13,851 bases of DNA from Archaeoglobi archaeon (lineage in GTDB: Archaea > Halobacteriota > Archaeoglobi > Archaeoglobales > Archaeoglobaceae): contig JAPDIT010000031.1 in assembly GCA_029259455.1 (NCBI GenBank), positions 1 through 13,851 on the forward strand, read 5' to 3'. The position numbers and the translations under genes are program-made. Below are positions 1 to 6,646 of the stretch, piece after piece; within the stretch, counting starts at the first letter, position 1; each line of letters opens with the position of its first letter. Under the pieces are notes generated by a model. The model searched no databases. It had not been told where the DNA came from and saw nothing but the letters and a program-made list of their open reading frames with translations.

Positions 1-786
1 CTTTAATTTAAGCAGATGCTTCGTGTAAGGATCCTTTCTGTTGAAGTTCCCGACTATAACGAGTTTTTTCTTTGACTTTGACCTTTTAAACCCTTCAACT
101 TCCATGTGGATGTTGTTCTCGGCAACTATCCTTGCCACCGTCAGATAGTACTCCCCTGGATTGAGTTCGTATCCGCCCAGTATTTCTGCCTCCTCCTCTT
201 TTGACACTGCAGGTGTGACCAGCTCCCTCGCCCCGTACGCGATGTACACTATTTTTCTGGGTTTGTGTTTTTGCTCCAGATGTTTCTGTATTCCGCGGGA
301 GTCAGCAACCACCACATCGGCCAATTTACACGACAGAAACTCCATAAAGTACATGTAAATCATCGTGATCAGGTAAAGGGGAAGGAGGTAAAAAGGGGCG
401 AAACGAGATCTTCTTATCAAACGTTTCCATTCAATGCCATCCGGATTTATCAGCACTTTCTTTTTTCCCAGTTTTGGCAGAATCGCCGCTGGAGAGCTGT
501 CAGGTCCGAGGAAGTAGAACAAGTCAATTTTGTCGTGATGTTTCGAATACAGATAAATAGTCGTTATTAAATCGTTTATTGTGGGTATGCTGGTGCTTTT
601 GCTCTCGATTGCCGGTGCGTGGATCCTCCTTATGCCGTGATACGAGTCCTCGTAGAACTTGCTGTCTTCATGCATAACGTAGAAATCAAATTTGCCTTTC
701 AGTCTTGTTACAATCTCTTCCACAAATACTTCCGTCCCCCCGTATTTTGCGGGAATACCTCTCAGCCCGATAATGGCGATGCGCAT
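1..786 (-). CDS. Glycosyltransferase with DUF1972-type N-terminus, partial
   Basis: The 5' 262 codons of a glycosyltransferase whose C-terminus lies beyond the left edge. Reading the minus strand from ATG at 786 gives an N-terminus MRIAIIGLRGIPAKYGGTE, the nucleotide-sugar glycosyltransferase start seen in DUF1972/rhamnosyltransferase-like proteins. A central NPDGIEWKR motif (about residues 113-121) and ADVVVADSRGI (about 159-169) are also typical of that family. The reading then enters the second Rossmann domain (YYLTVARIVAENN, then VIVGNF), as in GT-B enzymes. The family transfers sugars from nucleotide donors in polysaccharide or glycoprotein glycan synthesis. Its donor and acceptor cannot be read here. 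A GGTG ribosome binding site (796-799) and a TATA box (811-822) precede the start, so it appears to have its own promoter, separate from the wecB remnant upstream, which encodes a nucleotide-sugar enzyme. Family call is firm, substrate unknown. Confidence 0.87.
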   Translation of the reverse strand, partial: MRIAIIGLRGIPAKYGGTEVFVEEIVTRLKGKFDFYVMHEDSKFYEDSYHGIRRIHAPAIESKSTSIPTINDLITTIYLYSKHHDKIDLFYFLGPDSSPAAILPKLGKKKVLINPDGIEWKRLIRRSRFAPFYLLPLYLITMIYMYFMEFLSCKLADVVVADSRGIQKHLEQKHKPRKIVYIAYGARELVTPAVSKEEEAEILGGYELNPGEYYLTVARIVAENNIHMEVEGFKRSKSKKKLVIVGNFNRKDPYTKHLLKLK

Positions 787-810
787 ACTTTTGCACCTTT
801 TAATGTTTTC

Positions 811-822
811 TAATATATATCT
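811..822 (-). promoter_or_regulatory. TATA box for the glycosyltransferase gene
   Basis: On the minus strand the AGATATATATTA tract is centred about 30 bases before the ATG at 786, the usual archaeal spacing for a start site just before the GGTG ribosome binding site at 796-799. It lies between the end of the wecB remnant and the glycosyltransferase, so the latter can be transcribed although its upstream neighbour is dead. Confidence 0.55.
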
Positions 823-869
823 AACGTTCAGACAATCTCTATCTGTACCACCATATCTCAACTTCTCTT

Positions 870-1905
870 TTAGGAACCATTTAAATCGGTTTTGATTATC
901 TTAATAATCCTTTTTTCCAGCTTTTCCGTCACCAAATGGATTTTTCCAGCTTCTTTCCCTGTTAAGCTTATCCTCACACTCTAAATTCTTTTGGGGTTGG
1001 TTCCTGCTAGAACACTTGATCCCTCAAGAGTTTCAGGTCTTTCTGTATTATCCCTCAAAGTCACGCAAGGAACCCCAAAATACAGGTTTCTTCTTGCACT
1101 CTCCTGACTCCGTCAGAACGAGCTTTGCTTTGCCTCTAACTCAAAAAACTCAAGGAAGCCCAGAAGACTGACAACCTCAACTCTGTCCAAACTTAACCCA
1201 AACTCTCTAATCCTTCTTCGAGTTCTCGGGTGAATTGGAAATATACCAGGCAGAGAGAGAACTCTTGGAAAATTAACTCTAAAACCTTCAACCTTTCTTT
1301 AACATCCACATTCTCCTGTCTGTGAGCAGTTACAAGGAAATATTTACGAGGCTTTAACCAAAGGCCTTCAGCACGTTCACTTTTCTTTTAGCCACCTCTA
1401 AATTCTGATAAACTGCATCGACGACGGTGTTCCCGGTGACGAATATCTTGTTCTTATCTACACCTCTCAGCAAATTCTGCTTGGCCTTTTCAGTCGGGGC
1501 TAACAAGTAGTCAGAAATGTGATCTACCAGCAACCTGTTGATTTCCTCTGGCATTCTTCTGTCAAAGCTCCTCAAACCAGCTTCAACTGTCCGACTTTGA
1601 TGTACAGCTTCACCGTGTCAAAGCTCCAGCCAAAACCTTTGTTGGTATCACCCTGAACTAGAACAACGTCAGGGTCCTCTTTCTTCAAGATTTTTCGACC
1701 CCAATCATAATTTTCCCGGTTTGTTCCGCATGGGTTCCGGAACCAACATCTAGATTAAATCTGGGTCGAGGCAATTCCAGTTCTTCAAAAACACTTTATC
1801 CATTTCGTAAGAATAGTGCTGTTAAGAATAGTGCTGTCCCGTATGTAGGATAAAGTAATTTAAGTCTTGATTCTCACACTCTGGTTTTTTGAACTCTACC
1901 CGATT
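870..1905 (-). pseudogene. wecB: UDP-N-acetylglucosamine 2-epimerase remnant (WecB-like)
   Basis: Three-frame reading of the minus strand recovers most of a non-hydrolysing UDP-GlcNAc 2-epimerase in order: FILHTGQHYS (about 1865-1835), LDVGSGTHAEQTGK (about 1755-1715), VVLVQGDTN (about 1665), VEAGLRSFDRRMPEEINR (about 1600-1545), VTGNTVVDAV (about 1435-1405), VTAHRQENVD (about 1335-1305), FPIHPRTRRRI (about 1240-1210), LTDSGG-VQEE (about 1120-1095), PCVTLRDNTERPETLE (about 1070-1025), and NPFGDGKAGK near 940-910. The TAA at 870-872 is a plausible original stop. About ten single-base frameshifts and an in-frame stop made by a 15-base duplication separate the pieces, so no enzyme can be made. 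The extreme N-terminus (upstream of about 1900) is not recognisable. The family interconverts UDP-GlcNAc and UDP-ManNAc for surface glycans. The longest surviving open piece, 1354-1575, is not a gene by itself. Confidence 0.9.
1808..1837. repeat. 15-base tandem duplication inside the wecB remnant
   Basis: TAAGAATAGTGCTGT occurs twice head to tail (1808-1822 and 1823-1837). Read on the minus strand it duplicates five codons of the HTGQHYSY region and creates TAA at the junction. The frame is otherwise kept across it, so this is one clean inactivating lesion. Confidence 0.9.
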
Positions 1906-2013
1906 TTAACGAGACCAATGTTTTTCAATCGCAGAAATCGGTTTAATTTTTCAAAACTTAAAACAAGTTCACTCCTTAATCAGCCACAAGCTCATGCAAG
2001 ACTTCAGTAGCAC

Positions 2014-2020
2014 TTATATA
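2014..2020 (+). promoter_or_regulatory. TATA box for the HEPN/MNT operon
   Basis: TTATATA, centred 25 bases before the GTG at 2042. It lies inside the longer reading from ATG 1994, which argues that the longer N-terminus is not made and that the transcript begins at or next to the GTG. Confidence 0.55.
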
Positions 2021-2041
2021 TTCTCCAAACAAAATAGTTTT

Positions 2042-2428
2042 GTGTCCCGTGATGAAATCGATATTTTGAGGATTCGGTCGGAGAATTTCTTTAGGAATGC
2101 TGAGAGACTCCTCGAAGAAGGGGTATATGATCTTGCAGCCTTCAGCCTGCAGCAGGCGGTAGAGTTGTTTTTGAAGTATAAGCTCTTCTTGCTCCTTGGC
2201 GAGTATCCGAGAACACACTCGATAAAGAGGTTACTGCGAGAAATAGGAAAGACGGTAGGAAAAGAAGAGGATATTGAGGCATTTTTGAGTGAAAACATCG
2301 ACAGGATATCGAACCTCGAAAACGCGTACATAACGTCGAGGTACATCCCCACAGAATTCGAGCGAAAGGAAGTGGAGAATATGCTTGAGGTGGCGAGGAG
2401 AATAATAAAATTCGTCGAGGCACTATGA
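2042..2428 (+). CDS. HEPN domain protein
   Basis: A 128-residue all-helical HEPN protein, the partner of the nucleotidyltransferase gene that overlaps its stop by four bases (ATGA, 2425-2428). The HEPN signature is clear: an N-terminal helix with NAERLLEEGVYDLAAF, then QQAVELFLKYKLF, a conserved R-T-H before the third helix, and ITSRYIP in the last third. This is the PF05168-type layout. Many HEPN proteins are RNases using an R-x4-6-H motif, and HEPN/MNT pairs act as toxin-antitoxin modules. I see no R-x4-6-H here, so RNase activity should not be assumed. I chose GTG 2042 because a TATA box sits 25 bases upstream and the conserved domain starts shortly after. ATG 1994 in the same frame would add 16 unconserved residues and has no ribosome binding site. 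The neighbours on both sides are broken genes. Confidence 0.85.
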   Translation: MSRDEIDILRIRSENFFRNAERLLEEGVYDLAAFSLQQAVELFLKYKLFLLLGEYPRTHSIKRLLREIGKTVGKEEDIEAFLSENIDRISNLENAYITSRYIPTEFERKEVENMLEVARRIIKFVEAL

Positions 2429-2763
2429 TGGACGTCTGGAGAGAAATAGTCGAAGAAGAAAGGAAGTACTTCGAAAACTATAGGGATTACGCGAAAACTG
2501 TAAAGGAGGTTACAGAAAAAATTCTCGGAGATGTCCGCGTAATTGTGTTCGGCTCGGTTGTTGAGGGAAAGCATACTCCTGCTAGTGATATCGATGTGCT
2601 GGTCTGGTCTAAGAACATGCCTGAGTCGATGGGGGAGAGAAGCAGAATTGCTGCGGAGATTTTCCGAAAGATAGGAGTGAACTCGCCTTTCGAAATACAC
2701 CTTGTCAACGAGAAAGAGTTCGAATGGTACATGAGATTTATCAAGGTGTATGAGGAGGTTTAG
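2425..2763 (+). CDS. Minimal nucleotidyltransferase (MNT) domain protein
   Basis: A 112-residue DNA polymerase beta-type nucleotidyltransferase. The defining pattern is present: G43-S44 in VFGSVVEG, then SDIDVLV with D55 and D57 as the metal-binding pair, and E90 in FEIHLV at the place of the third acidic residue. Its start overlaps the HEPN stop (ATGA), so the two are almost certainly co-translated. In studied HEPN/MNT pairs the MNT protein neutralises its partner, in some cases by adding AMP to it. Here that role is inference, because the HEPN partner lacks the usual catalytic motif. ATG 2428 directly follows ATG 2425 and could also serve. A T-run follows the stop at 2782-2788. Confidence 0.88.
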   Translation: MMDVWREIVEEERKYFENYRDYAKTVKEVTEKILGDVRVIVFGSVVEGKHTPASDIDVLVWSKNMPESMGERSRIAAEIFRKIGVNSPFEIHLVNEKEFEWYMRFIKVYEEV

Positions 2764-2781
2764 AGCACATTTGAAACAAAG

Positions 2782-2788
2782 TTTTTTT
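2782..2788 (+). terminator. T-run after the HEPN/MNT pair
   Basis: Seven consecutive T residues 19 bases after the MNT stop. Archaeal termination commonly uses such runs. It could equally belong to the AT-rich promoter of the dead gene downstream. Confidence 0.35.
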
Positions 2789-2830
2789 AAGTATTATATT
2801 TCATATTTCATATAACTGAAGATTGTAACT

Positions 2831-3018
2831 ATGTTCCGTTAGGCTACTCAGAGATGTAGTTGAGGAGATCAAAAAATGAGCAAGGGGGAAGGAGTTAATA
2901 AAAGGACGTTTATTCGCAAGCTTACAGACTTAAAGAGAATACAGAATTAAGAGGAGTCTGAGTTGTATCGAGGGCTGTCACTCTGGAAAAGTTGCTGAAT
3001 AGCAAGAAAACTTATTAA
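2831..3018 (+). pseudogene. Ribbon-helix-helix (VapB-like) antitoxin remnant
   Basis: Joining frames gives a short DNA-binding antitoxin-like protein. ATG 2831, then SVRLLRDVVEEIKK, MSKGEGVNKRTFIRKL (from 2877), LKRIQN, a stop (TAA), EESELYRG, and finally VTLEKLLNSKKTY ending at TAA 3016-3018. The first half has the look of a ribbon-helix-helix domain, with a beta strand followed by an EGVNKRTFIRKL helix. The second half resembles the C-terminal helix of archaeal antitoxins of the UPF0175/VapB kind (LYREG.VTLEKA). Three single-base frameshifts (near 2835, 2875 and 2973) and one in-frame stop make it non-functional. No toxin gene such as a PIN-domain protein follows. An AT-rich stretch at 2789-2817 may be its old promoter. 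The exact family is uncertain. Confidence 0.6.
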
Positions 3019-3044
3019 AAACACATTGATGTCAAGTGACAACA

Positions 3045-3943
3045 ATGAATGAAAAGGTTGTTATTGTAGCAATAGTCTGATAGCAATAGCAGCCGTTGCT
3101 GTATCACTTGCTTCTTCAAAGTTCGAGAGTTTATGGCTGGTTTGGGGAAATTGACATGAAGCTTGAAGCTGTAAACGAAAGCCACGTTGTCATAACTTTT
3201 ATTTCCGAAGTAAACAAGGTAAATCTGAACGAATTCACGATAAGGGCGAAGATTTACGCGATTACCAGACCGGTTTGCTTTTGGATGAGGTTAAAAAGAG
3301 TTTTAAAATCCCGGATTCAAAGTACGAGGCTTTGCTGACAATACCTTTTGAGAAAACGAGGGACTACAGAATTGAGCTGATGTTGATGCACGAGGATAAA
3401 GTTCTCAGCTTGCGACATCTTCAACTGAAAAACCTAAGGAGCCTTGTGGCGGAGAATATGCAGCTTGAAGCTTCAATGCAAGGTGCCGATTTTCTGCTTA
3501 CCGGTGTTAAAGATGGTGATGTTGAGTTCAAAGCTCGGTTTTACGTTGAGAGTGTGGATGATTACAACGTTGTGACAAGGATAAAGGTCGTTCAGGCCGA
3601 GTCGAACGCTCTTGTTGACGAGGAGTGGATGAACACGACTCTAGAGAAGGGGAAGACGAACATCATTGAGGCGGACTTTGTGTTGCCTGACGAGTACAAC
3701 TACATGAAGCTTGAGATATGGAGGGAGGGGGAGCTGGTTAAGAACTGGAAGGACGTGATCAAGCTTGCACCAACAAAGATAGTGCCGAAGGACGTAGAAG
3801 AGGAAGAGGTTGAATTTGATGTAGAGAAATATATCACAGAGGAAATTCCAGATTATGCGGAAAGAGGGGCAGGAATGCCCGGGTTTGAGGTCGCACTGGC
3901 GTTAATAGCGATTGCCGGTATCGCTGCATGGAGGAGGAAGTGA
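3045..3943 (+). pseudogene. Exported PGF-CTERM surface protein, three frameshifts
   Basis: About 300 codons that read through only by changing frame three times. The N-terminus MNEKVVIVAI, then LIAIAAVAVSLASS after the first shift, forms a signal or anchor segment. The beta-rich middle (YGWFGEIDMKLEAV, later ARFYVESVDDYNVV and LKLEIWREGEL-like strands) is unrecognised. The C-terminus has an acidic stretch (3795-3860), then PGF at 3878-3886, a hydrophobic segment and a final R-R-K. This matches the PGF-CTERM signal, which archaeosortase A processes to attach surface proteins to lipid. Shifts lie near 3077 (TGA at 3078-3080 ends the first frame), 3128-3131 and 3258. The last 222 codons from 3275 are open but lack the export signal. 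Three shifts within 190 bases argue for decay, although sequencing error is not excluded. Confidence 0.72.
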
Positions 3944-4031
3944 TAAGGAGGGTTAAAGTACGCGCCAGTTTACAGCGCTGTGATGCCGCATTGCTGGTAG
4001 TCGTTGCATACTTCCTCACGAAGTCCAAAGG

Positions 4032-4038
4032 TTAATAA
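4032..4038 (+). promoter_or_regulatory. TATA-like box for the RNA-processing operon
   Basis: TTAATAA, centred 26 bases before the ATG at 4061, with a purine-rich AAAGG just upstream that could serve as BRE. No ribosome binding site lies between it and the ATG, which suits a leaderless mRNA. The rest of 3944-4031 shows nothing I can assign. Confidence 0.45.
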
Positions 4039-4060
4039 TCCGTCAAGCAACTTCGAATTG

Positions 4061-4591
4061 ATGAGACTATTCATTGCTGTTGATGTGGATGACCCAATAA
4101 GAGAAAAAATTAAACCAGTCTTGAGCGAGCTTTCAAGGATTAATGGTGTTAAGGCTGTTGAGCCTGAAAATCTTCACATCACGCTGCTTTTTCTGGGAGA
4201 GGTGAATGAGAGCAAAGTTTCGAAGATTGAAGAAAAGCTCTCGGAGGTTGAATTCGAGCCTTTCAAGATCTTATTTGAGGGAGTAGGGGCTTTTCCGAAC
4301 GTGAATTCACCGAGAGTTGTGTGGGTTGGGGTTAAGGAGAGTGGTGAGCTTACAGGTCTCGCGAACAACATTTACGAGAAGCTCAAGAAACTCGGTTTCA
4401 GGAGGGACAAGGAATTCAAGGCTCACCTCACAGTTGGAAGAGTGAAAAGGAAAAATCCTGAGGTTTCTGAAGTCATAAAGAGGCATGCATCTGAGAACTT
4501 TGGCGAGATGGAGATAAGGAGTTTCAGGCTCAAACAGAGTATCCTTACCCCTAAGGGGCCCATATACAAGGATTTGAGGGTATTTGAATGA
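4061..4591 (+). CDS. thpR: RNA 2',3'-cyclic phosphodiesterase (LigT/ThpR family)
   Basis: A 176-residue 2H phosphoesterase. The two catalytic H-x-T-x tetrads are HITL at residues 39-42 and HLTV at 122-125, and the N-terminus MRLFIAVDVDD is the family standard. Members hydrolyse 2',3'-cyclic phosphate ends of RNA to 2'-phosphate and can, in vitro, reversibly form 2'-5' linkages between tRNA halves. I chose ATG 4061 rather than the in-frame ATG 4004 because the family begins with this strand and a TATA-like box lies 26 bases upstream. The stop overlaps the CCA-adding enzyme start by four bases (ATGA, 4588-4591), so both act as one translational unit, in line with a shared role at RNA 3' ends. 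Length is typical for the family. Confidence 0.93.
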   Translation: MRLFIAVDVDDPIREKIKPVLSELSRINGVKAVEPENLHITLLFLGEVNESKVSKIEEKLSEVEFEPFKILFEGVGAFPNVNSPRVVWVGVKESGELTGLANNIYEKLKKLGFRRDKEFKAHLTVGRVKRKNPEVSEVIKRHASENFGEMEIRSFRLKQSILTPKGPIYKDLRVFE

Positions 4592-5901
4592 AGGTGGAGG
4601 AGGTAATTGAGGAAGCCCTTAAACTTGTTCTGCCTGAAGAGGAAGAAATAAGGAGGGGAAAAGAGGCAGAAGAAGAACTTAGGAGGAGACTCGACAGTCT
4701 GGGGGTGGAATACGTCTTCGTTGGAAGCTATGCGAGGAACACCTGGCTTAAGGGCAGCCTTGAGATAGACGTGTTCCTCCTCTTTCCGGAACACATGCCT
4801 AAGGAAGAACTCAGAGAGAAGGGACTTGAAATCGGAAAGGCCGTGCTCGACAGCTACGAGATAAGGTATGCTGAACATCCCTACGTTCATGGAGTGGTTA
4901 AGGGTGTTGAAGTTGACGTAGTGCCGTGCTACAAGCTAAAGGAACCGAGAAACATTAAGTCCGCTGTCGATAGAACACCTTTCCACCATAAATGGCTTGA
5001 GGGCAGGATTAAAGGAAAGGAGAATGAAGTAAGGCTGTTGAAGGGTTTTTTGAAGGCCAACGGAATTTATGGAGCTGAGTACAAGGTCAGGGGATTTTCA
5101 GGCTACCTTTGCGAGCTTTTGATTGTTTTCTACGGCTCATTTCTCGAAACCCTCAGAAATGCAAGAAGATGGACGAGGAGAACTGTGATAGATGTTGCAA
5201 GGGGAGAGGTGAGGAAGGGAGAGGAGTTCTTTGTTGTCGACCCGGTGGACGAGAAGAGGAACGTTGCCGCGAACCTGAACATCGACAACCTTGCAAGATT
5301 TGTCTACCTCTCAAGGCAGTTTCTGGAGAACCCGTCTCTGGAGTTCTTCAAACCCAAACCGAAAGCGAAGGTTGAGCCTGAAAGGCTGAGAAAAATTATT
5401 GGAGAGAGGGGGACTGCGGTTTTCGCCGTAAAGTTCAGAAGACCGGACATAGTGGAGGACAACCTCTATCCGCAGCTCGAAAGGGCTTCAAGGAAAATCT
5501 TCGAGTTTCTGGAGAGGGAAAACTTCATGCCACTCCGCTGCACCTTCAAAGCTGCCGAGAAATTCTGCTACCTGCTGTTTGAATGCCAGATTACGCAAAT
5601 TTCTAGAGTCTTCAGGAAAATTGGCCCCCTGTTTGAGGACGAGAGGAATGTTAAGAAATTTATTTCAAAGAGGAGAGAGTTTGCTCCCTTCATCGAGGAC
5701 GGGAGGTGGTGGGCCTTCGAGGTGCGAAAATTCACAACGCCCGAAGAGGGTGTCAAGTTTTACGTTTCAAGCCACTGGCACACTCTCGGTAGGAATGTTG
5801 GTGAGTCGATCAAGGAGCATTTTGAGGTGATTTCAGGGGAAGACTTGCTTAAGGAGCCAGTTATAGCTGAAATCTGCGAAATGATGGGGGTGAAAGGTTG
5901 A
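4588..5901 (+). CDS. cca: CCA-adding enzyme, archaeal class I tRNA nucleotidyltransferase
   Basis: A 437-residue enzyme that adds or repairs the 3'-terminal CCA of tRNAs from CTP and ATP without a nucleic acid template. The head domain has G46-S47 in FVGSYARNTW and the catalytic acids E59 and D61 in LEIDVFLLF, with D110 in VEVDVVP. These are the same positions I recall for the A. fulgidus enzyme. The neck and body follow with FHHKWLEGR, RGFSGYLCELL, FAVKFRRPD and DGRWWAF, then SSHWHTLGRNVGE near the C-terminus. The length matches the family. It overlaps the upstream phosphodiesterase (ATGA) and the downstream metallo-beta-lactamase gene (TTGA at 5898-5901). The tRNA-Thr at 13263 in this window ends without CCA, so at least one local substrate depends on it. 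Confidence 0.98.
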   Translation: MKVEEVIEEALKLVLPEEEEIRRGKEAEEELRRRLDSLGVEYVFVGSYARNTWLKGSLEIDVFLLFPEHMPKEELREKGLEIGKAVLDSYEIRYAEHPYVHGVVKGVEVDVVPCYKLKEPRNIKSAVDRTPFHHKWLEGRIKGKENEVRLLKGFLKANGIYGAEYKVRGFSGYLCELLIVFYGSFLETLRNARRWTRRTVIDVARGEVRKGEEFFVVDPVDEKRNVAANLNIDNLARFVYLSRQFLENPSLEFFKPKPKAKVEPERLRKIIGERGTAVFAVKFRRPDIVEDNLYPQLERASRKIFEFLERENFMPLRCTFKAAEKFCYLLFECQITQISRVFRKIGPLFEDERNVKKFISKRREFAPFIEDGRWWAFEVRKFTTPEEGVKFYVSSHWHTLGRNVGESIKEHFEVISGEDLLKEPVIAEICEMMGVKG

Positions 5902-6602
5902 AGCTAACCTTCCTCGGAACAGGTGTTTCTGTTCCCTACGGAAACAAAGCCCAAAGTTCGATTTTAATTGATACAGGCAGCTCAAAAATCCTTTTCGACT
6001 GCGGAATCGGAAGCTACCACCGGCTGGAGGAGTTGGGGGTAAGCGTTAACGATATAGATGCGGTCTGCATAACCCACCACCACCTCGACCACAATGGTGA
6101 CCTCCCGAACATTCTCAAGGCGAGGTGGCTTCTTGGTGGGAAGGAGCTGAGAATATACGGGCCTGAGGGAACGAAGGCTTTTTTAGACTCTCTTCTTGAG
6201 GCATACCCGTATTTAAGGGGAAAGCTGAGGTTTACCGTTGATGAAAGAGAGGAATTTGAGGAAGATGTGAGGATAAGGGCGATTCCGACCATACACTCAA
6301 TCGAGAGCAGAGGTTATGTAATTGACGATGCGATAGCAATAAGTGGAGATACAAGGGCATTCAGGGAATTCATCTCAGTTGAGTGCAGCATTATGGTTCA
6401 TGAACTCTCTCTCCCTTTCAACTACCCGGCTGACTACCACACCACTCCGGAAAACCTGAAGAGTGTGCTGAAATACTGCAAGGCGGAGAAGCTTTACCTC
6501 ACGCACCTTTATCCAATGGCTCACCGCGTTAAGGACGATATTCTTGAATATCTGGAGTTCAACGCCGTTATTGCGGAGGACATGATGAGCATCAGGCTTT
6601 GA
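5898..6602 (+). CDS. Metallo-beta-lactamase fold hydrolase, RNase Z-like
   Basis: A 234-residue metallo-beta-lactamase protein of the RNase Z/ElaC-like branch. It opens with FLGTGVSVP, has the metal motif H60-H-H62-L-D64-H65, a further H in PTIHS, SGDT as the bridging aspartate motif, VHELSLP at the place of the RNase Z HEAT motif, YHTTPENLK at the place of the HST motif, and THLYP carrying the last histidine ligand. It is shorter than bona fide archaeal RNase Z (about 300 residues) and I do not see the glycine-proline flexible arm that binds tRNA. It could be a tRNA 3' endonuclease variant or another phosphodiesterase. It starts at TTG 5898, overlapping the cca stop, and no nearby ATG would keep the conserved first strand. 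Operon context favours RNA end processing, but that is inference. Confidence 0.85.
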   Translation: MKLTFLGTGVSVPYGNKAQSSILIDTGSSKILFDCGIGSYHRLEELGVSVNDIDAVCITHHHLDHNGDLPNILKARWLLGGKELRIYGPEGTKAFLDSLLEAYPYLRGKLRFTVDEREEFEEDVRIRAIPTIHSIESRGYVIDDAIAISGDTRAFREFISVECSIMVHELSLPFNYPADYHTTPENLKSVLKYCKAEKLYLTHLYPMAHRVKDDILEYLEFNAVIAEDMMSIRL

Positions 6603-6646
6603 GCAAATTTAAAATAGTGCCATACAGAGAAGATTTGGTGATGCTT

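Noticed and set aside
1354..1575. A separate small gene of 73 codons on the minus strand
   Set aside because: It is only the longest uninterrupted piece of the WecB-like remnant. WecB motifs continue on both sides in other frames.
1994..2041. ATG 1994 as the HEPN start
   Set aside because: The TATA box at 2014-2020 lies inside this extension, no ribosome binding site precedes it, and the 16 added residues lie before the HEPN domain.
2014..2700. A 228-codon open frame on the minus strand opposite HEPN/MNT
   Set aside because: The sense strand has clear HEPN and MNT motifs, an ATGA overlap and a promoter. The antisense frame is Ser/Phe/Leu-rich with no recognisable motif, as expected of a shadow frame.
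3045..3290. Programmed frameshifting in the PGF-CTERM gene
   Set aside because: Three shifts at unrelated sequences within 190 bases, without slippery heptamers, fit mutation or base-call error better than recoding.
870..3290. All frameshifts here being sequencing errors
   Set aside because: More than 9 kb of downstream coding sequence, including the 2.2-kb hef, has no shift, and the wecB lesions include a clean 15-base duplication and an internal stop. Still, a few individual shifts could be errors.
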